NCBI GenBank assembly: GCA_033002965.1 | Contig: JAURVB010013223.1 | Span: forward strand, 1-64,000 | Length of the DNA: 64,000 nt | From: Piper betle | Lineage: Eukaryota; Streptophyta; Magnoliopsida; Piperales; Piperaceae | Reading direction: 5' to 3' | Part shown: one piece after another, positions 22,299 to 34,523 of the stretch | Layout of the letters: each line of letters starts with the position of its first letter | How positions within the stretch are numbered: the stretch's first letter is position 1 | Position numbers and translations under genes: made by a program | Notes under the pieces: model-generated | What the model was told of the DNA's origin: nothing | Database searches by the model: none | Seen by the model: the letters and a program-made list of their open reading frames with translations, nothing else

Positions 22299-25200
22299 AC
22301 TCTCGACCGATTAAGATGTAAGATACTTTTATAGGTGATGTGTGTGCAAAGACTGCTCCAAGTCCAGCTGGCAGGTATGTTTCTGTTTATTTTCCTTACA
22401 TGCAGATTTTTTTCTTCATAAGTTTTTGGATAATAGTGTATTCAGGGCTTGATCAGAAATATGTGGAATTGACTTTAGTTAAGGTGACAGGTCATTTCTA
22501 TTGAATTTTATCGCGATATCAGACTGTTGTTAGTTAGATGTGAACAGGGAATATTGTAGTGCTAGGAGAGGTATAATGAGTATAAGATCTCATCTTATAC
22601 TAGATTCGGATGTTAGCAGATGTGAGCAGGAATTTGATAGGATTGTCATGATGGGCTTAGAGACCCATTAGTTCTATCCATCGCATAAGTGAATTAGTGA
22701 TTGACCAGGTGTTCATGTCATCGCATAAGTGAATTGGATGATTGACCAGGTGTTCATGTCTTGCATGTCACCACATTAGTCATGTTCCCATGGAACATGG
22801 TGTACATGATAGGAATGAGTTAAAAGAAAAGGAGTAACAGTAAGGAGCTTGAAGTATAGAGATATTGATAGGTTGGTTGGCACATGAGATGGACCACTTC
22901 CAGAAGATAGTGATGAATGAGGATGAGTAGCGAGGTGGATCGATAGTCCAATAGGCACTTCACCGCATCCTCTTCCACTAGTTTATGACCTACGAGCAGT
23001 AGTTTTGACTTCTCTTTGCTAGATAGAGGTCTCAATATGATGAGGAAAAGATCAGGACCACCATTGCCTACGAGATTAGATATTTGAAGGCATCCCACCA
23101 GAGATAAGGTACCAGATCAGAGGTTACCGTTTGAGGGCCAGTCAGCATTGATGAAAGTAGCTATTTCAGATTTTAGGAGATTAGAGTGGATTCAACATAG
23201 GTTTAACATCATATGTATCAGCACCATGATCCAAACCCTCCGGATCAGACACGCATAACTGGACAACCTAAGCCGAATTGCTAGTAGTCAAGATATGTCA
23301 GAGACACTAGAGTGGACTTACAATGTAAACAAGCAAGATCAGATTTTTAGTATCTAGATAGAACTTTCACCGACAGAGTTGCACAGCCACCGACCGAGAG
23401 TACAACTGCTGACTGAGAGCACAACCACCGACCGAGTGCACAACCACCTACCGAGAGCACAACCGCCGACCGAGTGCACAACCGCCGACCGAGTGCACAA
23501 TCACTGACTGAGTGCACAACTACCGACCGAGTTGCACAGCCATTGATCAAGTGCACAACAGCCGACCGAGTCACACAACCACCGCCGAGGTGCACAATCG
23601 CTATCCGAGATGCACTACCACTGACCGAAGATGCACTACTACCGTCCATGTATTGCTCATCCACCGACTGAGTAGATTAGTTAGAGCTTAGTAGGGCTAG
23701 AACTTGAGGAACAAGATATTGCTATAATGGAAATTAGTAGAACAGAGAAGAGTTAGGAAAACTGAGGTTATTTGGATGAGACAACATAGGATCCGACTTC
23801 ACAGCTCTCTTGCAATCATTGTCTTAACCTGACACCCTTGGGTCAGATGTATATTGCAAGATAACCCCATCAGACACTATTAGTGATAGTCTCATAGGAA
23901 TGAGCATGGACAGAATCGGAGAACATGACAATATGACGTCTAGATAGGACGGTCACAATGATCAGACTGTGCAGATTGCATGATAGTATATCCATGGGCC
24001 ACAACCAGCATACATAGATCAGATGGTTAGTAGACAGTCATATTCTGTTGAACCCATTTAGTGATTGGCCAGTAGACGATAGGAGTTTGACTTGTATTAG
24101 AGTGTTGGGCATAGATAAAGGGTTAGTGAGGAAGTGTCCTTTAGAAGGATAGTGATTCCCTTGTGTTTCGCCAGCACTATTAGGTTTTCACCTTGAACCA
24201 TAGGTTTGAGCCTTAGCCTGAGTATAGAAGTACCTTCATGGTACTAAGTAGGGTTTACAGTGCATGTAGATGTTTGCAGACTGACCTTCTAATGAGGATT
24301 TCACCTCAGCATGAGAGCGATGTAGACAGAGACTTCAGACAGCACAGGACCATGCTAACCAGACCGTGATATCAATGTATGCTCATCTTCATTGATACCC
24401 TTGTTTGAGAGTCTACCACAACGGTAGTAGTCATGTGGGTTAAGATTAGTACTACAAATCGGTACGGGATGGCAGGTCACACACTACTGAAGAGCAAACG
24501 AGACACGTGTCGAACCTCATTATGAGTCCATGTATACTTGAGGGGAGACAGTGGTTCGTTGGGTCATTTGAACCCCGCCCGTTTAAAAGTGTGTGACTAG
24601 TATGGTATCGAGAAATACATGCCTACTATTAGCTGATTGAACTAGAGCCACTTAGGAGCCGTTTCTGAGATTCATCATTAATTGACTATTCCACAGTCTA
24701 ATCACCTTTGGCATAGTGAATCATGGTGATCTTAGAGACAAGTCCATAGACTTACTAATATTTTGGCCACCCAATACACTACATAGGGATTCCATCTCCC
24801 TTGCCACTAGCATGACACATTTACCTCACCATAGATTAGAGTGACATACATATGTAGCGGGTATTTCGTAACCTAGTGGATTCCCTCGTTTACCTGACAT
24901 CATACACCACATGTGAGAATGAGGTAGCACAGATTGAGAGTTCTTGAGCAATGTGACCATATTTCTACGAGACTCAGCCTCCTTCCCTATAACCCAGAGA
25001 TGTTAGATAGAGTGGAGTTTTCAATTGAGAATTTCCACTCACCCCTTTGTATGTATCAGTTCTACCATCAATTTATCTAGATGATTAAGATGAGTATACA
25101 TTGACCAGAGCACATCCCACAGACTAGATGCAGGCTCTACAGACCATGCAGAGTATGTTATCATACTCCTGGAGACATACTGTGTATGTACAGGTGTTCT

Positions 25201-26039
25201 CGCCTCCTTTCAGCAGTAGTTAGTGGTTGTATAGATAGTCACCTGAGCCGTAATATGCAATAGAGTCATAGCAAATATCCTTGTTCTCTTATAGAACAGA
25301 GTGAGATACTTGATTCAGGACCAAGTCAACTAGGACCTAGTGAGCGGTCCAGTTCCTTATATAGGCACACCTGAGAGTTGGATCTAGACTGGAGATAGTG
25401 AGCCCTACAGCTCATTAGTTTATACACTCGACCTAGTAGGAGACTCATAGCACACTTAAGGATGGTCCTAGGACCTAGGATGGAGTTTTCTGAGAGTACA
25501 TGTAGGTGACCTTTCACAGATAAGGATTAGAGGGACATGGGTAGATGCTAACAGGTTGGTCTTACCCTCGATGTAGTTTTCCCAGACATAGCTCAGATTA
25601 GAACCTTGCGATACTCTAGAATATCTGCTTGACCAACCTAGTAGGCCCTTACGGGTGACCTCGGTCTCCTACCGAGTTAGCAGTAGGGATTAGAATAGAA
25701 TAGCATGATGATGGTAATGCCAAAACAGGCGCAGGCAGTAGTAGGGATCAGAACAGAAGAGAATGATGATGGTAATGTCAAATCAGGCATAGACAATAGT
25801 AATGATCAGGACAAAGAGAAGGATGATGATAATGTCAGAGCAGGCACATAAAGTTAAGAATCGAGAAAGTTTGATATTGACAGAATCACTAGCGGAACCC
25901 ACCATGACGACACAGCTACAGTAAGTGAGGATGTACATGACTATCGAAGAGTAGAGGATACAACTAGTGTGTATTTAGCTTCTAGGTAGTAGTTCAGTAG
26001 AACCTCCTTGAGTTAAAATTTCAAGGATGAAATTTTTAT
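22299..26039 (+). other. Non-coding interior of the LARD-like element
   Basis: About 3.7 kb with no ORF longer than about 105 codons on either strand and no zinc knuckle, protease, reverse transcriptase or integrase motif visible. It includes the short tandem repeat at 23370-23660. Base composition is mixed (not AT-rich), unlike true intergenic DNA here. Confidence 0.75.
23370..23660 (+). repeat. Short tandem repeat of about 19-20 bp units
   Basis: Repeats of CCGACCGAGTGCACAACC and close variants, about fourteen copies, within the interior of the LTR element. The small ORFs here on both strands are products of the repeat. Confidence 0.8.
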
Positions 26040-26052
26040 AAGGAGGGAAGAT
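26040..26052 (+). other. Polypurine tract
   Basis: AAGGAGGGAAGAT lies directly before the 3' LTR start TGTAAAACCC at 26053, where plus-strand synthesis is primed in LTR elements. Confidence 0.85.
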
Positions 26053-26560
26053 TGTAAAACCCATGATTCGAGTCAGGGTTTGTATTCAGAACCGATCGAT
26101 TCGACCGTTAGTTTCAAGTCGAGTCAGATTTAGAACACGTGTACTGAGCCGACGCCAGTCAGGTGTATGAGTTATGAGAGTCATGTGTACCCAAGTATAT
26201 GATGATAATGTCATGAACACAGCAGAACAGAATGAGTTATCAGAATATATGAGAGTATGCCAATTATTTTTTTCTTTTTATATATAGTGGATCGTAGAAT
26301 TAGTTTTAGGTCATTACCGAGTTAGGACGTGTTACGGGCAGTTTGGGTGGGTGATAGTCCTAGAGCATATCATTATGATGTTTCGGTGATTGTTTTATTT
26401 TCTAGGATTTTTCCCGATTTTTCTGAATTTTTTGGATTTTCTACAACTTAGTTATTATTCTTTACTAGAGACGCACTCGAGTTAAGTAATATTTACAAGT
26501 TTGCCACCCAACCATTTCTTCTCCTCCCCTAACACTTTCCCCTTCCAAACCCTAGCCGCC

Positions 26561-27040
26561 CCCACTGCTTGGTGCCGCCACCGCCAGCGCCGTCGTCGCC
26601 TTGCCACAGGGCGTGGCCGCCTAGCCCCGCCATGGTGTCGCCATGCCACCTCGAGCATCGCCGGCCATCGTCCAGCCTCTACGACGCCGGATCACCGCGA
26701 CTAGCGCCGCGCCCGTGTCTCATTTCCGTCACCGATCGCTCCGCCAGCGATCATCACCGCCATGATCCAGCTGTAGCCTCGACACCCTCGACCACCTAGC
26801 TGTAGCCTCAACCACCCTCGCCCCCACTATTTGGTGCTGCCACCGCCGGTGCCGTCGTCGCCTTGCCATCGGGCGTCGCCGCCTAGTCCCATCATGGTGT
26901 CATCGTGCCGCCTCGAGTGTCGCCGGCCATCATCCGGCCTCCACGTCGCCGGACCGCCGCAACTAGCACCGCGCCCGTGTCGCGTTTCTATCGGTGATCG
27001 TCGATGCCGCGATCCAACTATAGCCTCGACACCTCGACCA
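26561..27040 (+). repeat. Tandem duplication (about 262 bp period) in the 3' LTR
   Basis: CCCCCACT-GCTTGGTGCCGCC at 26561 recurs as CCCCCACTATTTGGTGCTGCC at 26821, followed by matching GCCGTCGTCGCC and CGCCGGCCATC blocks. The 5' LTR has only one copy, so this arose after insertion or in the 3' LTR alone. Confidence 0.75.
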
Positions 27041-27955
27041 CCTAGCGACCTTCCCCGACCGGAGCGGAGGCCATCGCCGCCCAGGGTGGCCGAATCTAGC
27101 TACCCATCGTCGCCACCACTATTTTAGCCATTTTTTGGTGAGCCGCCACCTCCGCTGGCCACGTCGACGACATAGATGCGTCAGGCTCACCGAGCCGGTT
27201 CCAATGGTACCCAATATGACCCCTATGCAGCCAGTAGACGCCGCCGTTGGTTGTCGTTGGAAAACCACCTGAAAACCATTGAAACCTATCGGAAAACCGC
27301 TAGAACTTGCCGGAAAATCAGATTTGATGGAATTCGCCGGATCTTCCGCGAAGCTCATCCAGTCGAACCTGATCAACTTTGGACGTCGCCAAGAGTCGAA
27401 TTTGAGCTCTGAGACGCGCTACGAAACCTTAGCCGTCGCCGATTGCCAATGACGTGAGGTATAATTACCTCCGAATTGATAATTTAAACTTGATGATTGT
27501 TAGCACAGCATACTAGAGTTGATTTATGATGTGATTGATAGTGCATGGAAGATAAGTGATGAAGTGATAAGTTACATGATATGATTGATAGCATAGAGGA
27601 TGAGTGATCTAATGAGGTAAGTAAATATGAGCATGCTAAGCGAGTATGGGGTAAAAATACAGTAAAATTGGTATAAATAGGATTAGTTAGAATTATTTTC
27701 ATACTTATGGTTATTTGATTGTTGATTGATATTTATTGAGTTTGATGCATCATTTAGTTAGCGGGCATTAGTATTTAATTTTGATGTCTAGATACGGAGT
27801 AGGAGCTCGCCGCCTAGGCGCGATGACACACTTGGAGCTTCTACCAGGTCCGTTCAGGACTCATCTCTGTTTTAGGCTCTTTTCTATTGTATGTTTATTT
27901 TATTATTTACAGGACGGGTTAAGTGGCATTTTATTAGATCCCACTTAACTCGGGC

Positions 27956-30948
27956 TGTAAAACCCACGATTCGAGTTAGGGTTTTATATTCAGAACCGGT
28001 CGGGTCGACCGTTATTTTTCGAGTTGAGTCAGTTTCAGGACACGTGTACCGAGCCGATGCCAGATCGCGTGTATGAGCTATGAGGGTCATGCGTACCCAA
28101 GTATATGATGATAACGTCATGAACACAGCAGAACAGAATGAGTTATCAGATATATGAGAGTATGCCAGTCATTTTTTTTATTTTTATATATAGTGGATCG
28201 TAGAATTAGTATTAGGCCGTTTACCGCGTTAGGACGCGTTCGGGCAGTTTGGGTGGGTTGATAGTTCTAGAGCATATCATTATAATTTTTTTGGTGTTGT
28301 TTGATTTTACGGGATTTTTCCCGATTTTTATGAATTTTTTTAGGATTTAATACGAGTTAGTTATGATACTTGACTCGAGCCGGAGACGAGTCAAGTATTA
28401 TTTACGAGTTTGCCACCCATTTTCACCCCGACTTTTTCTTCCCCCGCGCCCAAACCCTCGCCCGCGCCGCCCCTGTTCGCGCGCCACCGCCGCCACGGCC
28501 GGCGCCGCCTGGCCGCCGATCGACGCCGCCCAGCCCGGCCACGGCGTCGCCCTGCCGCCCCGACCAGGTCCGGCCACCATGTGGCCGCCGCGACGCCGGA
28601 ACGCCTCGCCAATCGCCGCGCCGCGTTGCGTTTCCGTTGGCGATCGCGCCGCCGGTGATCGTCGCCGCCATGATCAGGAGGTTTCCTCAGCACCCTCAGC
28701 CCTCCAGCGACCCTCCCCGACCGGCACGGAGGCCATCGCCGCCCTAGCCGGCCGGATCTAGCCACCCATTGCGCCGGAGCTGTTTTATGCATTTTCCGGC
28801 GAGCCGCCACCTCCATTGGCTGTGTCGACCTCATAGATGAGTCGGGCTCGTCGAGCCGGTTCCGAGGGTACCCAACACGACCCCTTTCCGACCAGTAGAC
28901 GCCGTAGGCGATGGTTGCCGGAAAACCACCGGAAGTCGCCGGAAAACCGCCAGTAGCTGCCGGAAAACCGCCGGAAAATCGGAATTTCTGGAATTCGCCA
29001 GAATTCACCGGATCTTCCGCGGGGCTCGCCCAGTGGAGCCCGATCGAGCTTCGGACGCCGATGAGCGCCGAATTTGAGCTCCGAGACGCGCGGCAGAACC
29101 CTAGCCGTCGCCGATCGCCGACGACGTGAGGTATAATTACCTCCGATCGATTTATTTAAAATTGATGATGAGTGCTAGCACAGCATGCTAGGATTGATTT
29201 ATTGTAGGATTGATTTATTGATGTGATTGATAGTGATAAGTTACATGAGGTGATTAATGACTAATTAGGGATGAAATGATAAAGTTGTATGATGAGATTA
29301 AGGGAGAATGAATAATAAGTAATCTAATGAGGTAGATCGAGTTGAGCATGCTAATCGAGTAATGTAACTTAGGAAAATATAATAAAATTAGTATGAATAG
29401 GATGAGCTAGGATTAATTAGTTTTATGATTTTCTGATTGTTATGTTGATGGATGCTTGCATTGTGATTGTGATGTTATTGAGTTTGATGCATCATTTAGT
29501 TAGCGGGCGTTAGTGTTTAGTTTTGATGTGTAGGTACGGAGTAGGAGTTCGCCGCCTAGGCGCGATGACACGCTTGGAGCTTCTACCAGGTCCGTTTAGG
29601 ACTCGTCTTGTTTTACGCTCTTCCATTGTATGTTTATTTTATTATTGCAGGGCGGGTTAAGTGGCGTTTTATTGGATCCCACTTAACTCGGGCCATTTAA
29701 TCGAATATTTCCGGATTAATAACCCCTCGAGGATGAGATCCCTCGAGGATGATTTCGAAAACAAGATCCACCACAAGTTGCCTTCGGGCCTATTATATGA
29801 ATCCCTTCCCAGGCCTATATATATAGTTTTATCGAGTTTTCAGTGAGACGAGAGATGGAGAAACCGACTGCACGTACCATGCAGAGGATGCCGTGACAGT
29901 CAAAGCGGGCTCTGGATTAGTGCCAGCGGACTGTTCCATTCCCGAGGGATCCTGACAACTCCGCGTTTGAGTTCCTCACACCCGGAGAACGTGGAGGTTT
30001 ACGGGTACTGTTTAGTACAGCGCATGTCCGGACTTGTGGTTCAAAGGGTACTAAAGGCGACTGCCTGAGAGTACTCGGCCTTCGTGCTCAAGGCCAGGAG
30101 AGATATGGAGGTTCGGAGAGGGCTTAGGATAAAGTTTCATGAGAAGTACTGAAAAAGAAGTGCTGAGAGTAGCACAGTACCAGCAGCAGAGCAGTAAGTT
30201 CGGGATGCTACCGGGTCTGCAGCCCAGTGGCTCCTCAGTAGTGCCCTTCAGAGTGTTCACGTGGAGTATGATGTTTTCTTTCAGATGAGAGTTTGCTCTC
30301 ATAGCCAGTTTGTTATAGTTATTTTATTTTCCGGACCAGTAACGCTTGTTACTGACGTTTTTCTTATATATATGTAGGTGATAAGCACGAGATGGATGAG
30401 CCAGCTTGGACGGAGGAGCAATGAGGTCTTGTGCACACACATGTTAGATTTCTGAATGTTTAATATTGTATTATTATGTTATTATTTTGTGAATGACATG
30501 ATTAAATGTTTGATGCATGACAATGACATGAAATGAAATGATCAGAGTAGCGCAGCAAAAGTGTGATGGGTTAGGACCCAAAGTTCAGAGAATGATGAAT
30601 ATAATAGATTAGAATTATGTGTGAATGCTATCTGTTGCTATATGTATATATGTTTGTATATATACTATTTTGACAGGGTGGCCCCTAATTGCACTTTTAG
30701 GGGAGACCCTGACAGTTTTATTTCAGGATTTTTACCGTAATTGTAATGATGTGAAATTTAGGTTGCATGTCATCCATGTAGTATCATGTTAGGGTTTTAT
30801 GCAATTTATCCATGCATGACAAGTCGTATCTACATCTTAAGACGCCGAGATTGGATCCGCATGAGTTAGGTTCGGGTTAGCCGACCTAACCGGGGCCTGT
30901 AACATGCCGGTTCGGTTCACGAGTGTGAACCGAATTTGGGGTGTTACA
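27956..30948 (+). mobile_element. Solo LTR (2,993 bp) nested in the 3' LTR
   Basis: Begins TGTAAAACCC and ends GTGTTACA, flanked by CGGGC at 27951-27955 and 30949-30953. The host LTR sequence continues across the insertion (ACTTAACTCGGGC, then CGGGCCATTT). No interior is present, so the element lost it by recombination between its LTRs. It carries a perfect palindrome at 28366-28398. Confidence 0.93.
28366..28398. other. Perfect hyphenated palindrome in the solo LTR
   Basis: Arms ATACTTGACTCG and CGAGTCAAGTAT (12 bp each, perfect) with a 9 bp spacer. The same position in other LTRs has degraded versions. TTGAC is the core of WRKY-protein W-boxes, so a regulatory use is possible but unproven. 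Confidence 0.8.
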
Positions 30949-31074
30949 CGGGCCATTTTACTAAACAGTTTTCCAAATTAATAACCCCTTGAGGATGAGA
31001 TCCTTCGAGGATGATTTCGAAAGCAAGATCCACCACAAGTTGCCTTCGGGCCTATTATATAAATCCCTACCCAG

Positions 31075-31078
<4 letters not shown>

Positions 31079-31133
<55 letters not shown>
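31079..31133. repeat. AT dinucleotide run (55 bp)
   Basis: Uninterrupted alternating A and T in the second part of the split 3' LTR. The 5' LTR has only a short ATATATATA at the same place, so the run expanded locally. Confidence 0.95.
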
Positions 31134-31136
<3 letters not shown>

Positions 31137-32316
31137 TTCGCGTTTTCAGTGAGACAAGAGATGGAGAAACTGACTGCACGTACCATGAGCGGATGCCGTG
31201 ACAGTCAAAGCGGGCTCTGGATTAGTACCAGCGGACTGTTCTATTCCCGATGGATCTTGATAACTCTACGTTTGAGTTCCTCACACCCGGAGAACGTGGA
31301 GGTTTATGGGTACTATTTAGTACAGTGCATGTCTGAACTTGTGGTCAAAAGGGTACTAAAGGCGACTACCTGAGAGTACTCGACCTTCGTGCTCAAGGCC
31401 ATGAGAAATATGGAGGTAAGGAGAGGGCTTAGGATTTGAGACCAAAAAATGAAGTAAGAAAATACCGAGAGTGGCATCAGCAGCAACAGATCAGTAAGTT
31501 CAGGATGCTACCGGGTCTGTAGCCCAGTGGCTCCTCAGTAGTGCCCTTCAGAGTGTTCACGTGGAGTATATGATGTTTCTTTTATATGAGAGTTTGCTCT
31601 CATAGCCAGCTTGTTATAGTTATTTTATTTTCCGGACCAGTAACACTTGTTACTGACGTATTTTTATACTATATGTGGGTAATAATCACGAGTTGGAGGA
31701 GCCAGCTTAGACGGAGGAGCACTATTGTCGCTTGCAGACATGTCGTCGATAGAGTAGTTAATATTCTATTTATGATGCTATTATATTGTGAATGTTGTGA
31801 AATGCTAAGACATGATAGGATATGATTAAATACAATGATATGATGATGTGATATGATTGAATGCTAAGACACGATGAACAAATGTGAAACATGAATAGAT
31901 TGCATAACAGGAGCGTGGTGGGTTGAGACCCAAGCTTCAGAATGAGTAAACAGTATATCAAATTGTGTAAATGAAGTTGTGTGATATATAGATACATATT
32001 TGCATATATGTTTATATATAGTATTTTGACATGGTGACCCTAATTGCACTTGTAGGGGAAATTCTGTCGGTTTTATTTTTGAATTTTCATCGATTTTGAT
32101 CGTAATTGTGATGGTGTGTAATTTATTTGCATGTTATCCATGTAGTATTATATTAGGATTCTGTGCATTCATCCATGAATGACGAGTAATATCTTCATCT
32201 TAAGAAGCCGAAATTAGATCCGCGCGAGTTGGGTTCATGTTAGCCGACTTAACTGGGGCCTGTAACATGCCGGTTCAGTTCACGAACGTGGACCGGATTT
32301 GAGGTGTTACAAGCCT

Positions 32317-33481
32317 AATGGGCCCCAACTTTGGTATGACTAGATCTGTTTTGTCGAGGTTTGGCCCTACTGCCCAAAGACCAAGGGCGGCTAGCTGAAT
32401 TCAGTCATGCTGCCTTTCTGGTCAGGTTACACCGATTCAGCCTATGTTTAGCCTTCTTATACATGAGGATATTTAGATGATTTAGAAAATTGCTCCTTTT
32501 CTTAATTTACAGCTAAACTAAGATGAAATTAAAAATAAGAGAATGAACATATTAAAATATAATAAAAATTTTAAAAATATAATAAAAATATCTCTTGAAA
32601 GTTATAGATTTAAATCTCACTAATCTCAATTTCTTTAAATAAATTATGTGTTCAAATTTTACTAATTTCGAGTTCTTAAAAAGAATAAAAATACTTTTCA
32701 TGGTAAAAAATCACTAGTATAAAACCGGTCATAACTTTTAACTCCGTACTAATAAAAGTGTATCTAATCATGTCTTGAAAAAATATAATAAAAAGTAAAT
32801 AATTATAATTAATCTTTTAATTTGAATAGAACATATCTTTAAAGTCGATCACAACTATAAAATTAAAATATATTTAGTATAAGTTGAATGACATCTTGCC
32901 TAATTATACCTAATACTCCCCCATCAATTTATATCATAAAATAATTTATTTTTTCTCATAGAAAATTTTGCACCACCTCTAAAAAGATCTATTCTTTTCA
33001 AATATAATTTTATTTTTAAGAGGATTGAAAACCGTTAAATTTTATGCGGTTGCAATAGAGGCTTTTGGATGCAAGAAGCATACAGGATTTTCTTTCGTAT
33101 ATATATATTTTTCCCTAGAAGCTGGACGGTTGAAAGTTAAAACACTAGCCAAAATTTTTGCTTGCTACGAATAAATTAATGTTTGTATGCAAATAAAGAA
33201 ATATTAGAATACATTCTTTTTTTCTGGAGCTTTTTTAAATTTGCATTATTTAGAAATGCGAAAGTTCTTTTACGAGTATCTTAAAATTTATTTTGATCAA
33301 TATAGTTTGTATAATTTTGGCTTGAGAATTTCGGCAAGGCATATATATAAATTGTCTAAAGAGCCTATTTAATCATACAAAATATATGCATGGGCATGTA
33401 AAAAATAAAATCGCATGTACATTTAAAAGACATATAAATGTTAAAATCAATTAATTTTTTGTAGCGTATAAGTAGTTTGTA

Positions 33482-33518
<37 letters not shown>

Positions 33519-34523
33519 CTTAATAAATAAACAAAGCAAAGATACATTTGGAAGTCCGGGAGTAGTGAAGCTTTACAAAAATATCTATATATAATATCCC
33601 CTAAAAGTTAAATTAATCTCGAATCTGATATTTATCGATGTAAGATCCTAAAAATCTTTAAGGTAGTTAATCAATTTTGAAGAAATATTATCAGTTTGCA
33701 ATAAATGCGTCAGACCATTATAAGAATGTAGCATTCTTAAAAAGTTATATTAATCTCATGTCAAATATCTATTGTAATAAGATCTAAAATTTTAATAAAA
33801 ATATGCTTAAAATTTTCAATTTAGTTAATCACTTTTAAAAAAATGACTATGACCATCAGTTTACACTAATTAATTTTTACACTATATTTTAAATTATGTA
33901 ATTAATAAAAAAATTATTACACAGGGCAACTATATACTACAATTAACATTTTTTCCCCAAAATTATTTTAGTTGGCGTATTGAATCTAACTTTTGTCCAC
34001 CTAGTGCCTTAGAATATTCACGAGAAAAGGTAACATGAAGGCCACCAAAATCCTTACTCCATATAGACACCCACCGTTCTCTTCCACAAACGCGTACCTG
34101 TACTCTTCATCCATACACTGCCCCACGTCTAACTATTTTAAGATTAGCATTTCCCCTTGCCTCTTATGTCCCACTCATTTCAACCATCTCGTTGTGGCTG
34201 TTTGCTTGGTTTTGTATGCCTCCAAATTTCTAATTTCCATACCACAATATGAGAAACTTAAACCTCCTCTTCTCTGTGTTTTGCGTCTCCTTCTCCTCTC
34301 TCATGCTCCTACACCTTTGATTGAGAAGGAGCCAATGGAGAGAAAAGGAGAAATATTTTCAGAGCTTGGTGGGGGCATGGATATGAGGAGGAGAGATATG
34401 TTGTAGACCCAGAAATCAGAATTGGGTTTTGGTGGTAAACAAGGGTGCTCTTGTTCTTGGTTTGTCAAGTAATAGATAAAAGGTCATCTTTTGATAGTTT
34501 GTTGTCTGTTCTAGAGTTGGGCT
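32317..34523. other. AT-rich intergenic DNA upstream of the sulfotransferase gene
   Basis: Strongly A/T-rich, with a (TA)15 run at 33487-33516. The last few hundred bases are pyrimidine-rich with several CTCC/TCTTC runs typical of a plant 5' leader. A 123-codon ATG ORF at 34035-34406 lies here; it has no recognisable domain. The promoter is not pinned down. Confidence 0.4.

Larger units (their letters stand above)
19334..32311 (+). mobile_element. Large non-coding LTR retrotransposon (LARD-like) with intact AGCCT duplication
   Basis: The element is bounded by AGCCT at 19329-19333 and 32312-32316. It has a 5' LTR (19334-22281), a primer binding site, an internal region of 3,771 bp, a polypurine tract and a 3' LTR (26053-32311, enlarged by a nested solo LTR). 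Both LTRs start TGTAAAACCC and end GTTACA. The LTRs differ at roughly one base in ten over the first 300 bp, so the insertion is old. The internal region has no ORF with gag or pol features. Long LTRs with a non-coding interior fit the large retrotransposon derivative class, which relies on proteins from other elements. Old decay of a coding element cannot be fully excluded. Confidence 0.88.
26053..32311 (+). repeat. 3' LTR, split by a nested solo LTR
   Basis: The LTR proper is 26053-27955 plus 30954-32311 (about 3,261 bp). It is longer than the 5' LTR mainly because of a tandem duplication of about 262 bp in its GC-rich block and a long AT run at 31079-31133. Confidence 0.88.

Noticed and set aside
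23370..23660. Regular repeats considered as a CRISPR-like array
   Set aside because: Units are contiguous without unique spacers, and the context is a plant retrotransposon.
23347..23671. ORFs of about 65-105 codons on both strands
   Set aside because: Generated by the 19-20 bp tandem repeat; changing frame at each unit variant.
34035..34406. 123-codon ATG ORF before the sulfotransferase gene
   Set aside because: No domain, low-complexity Leu/Ser/Pro content, likely in the 5' leader or promoter; could be an upstream ORF but nothing supports translation.
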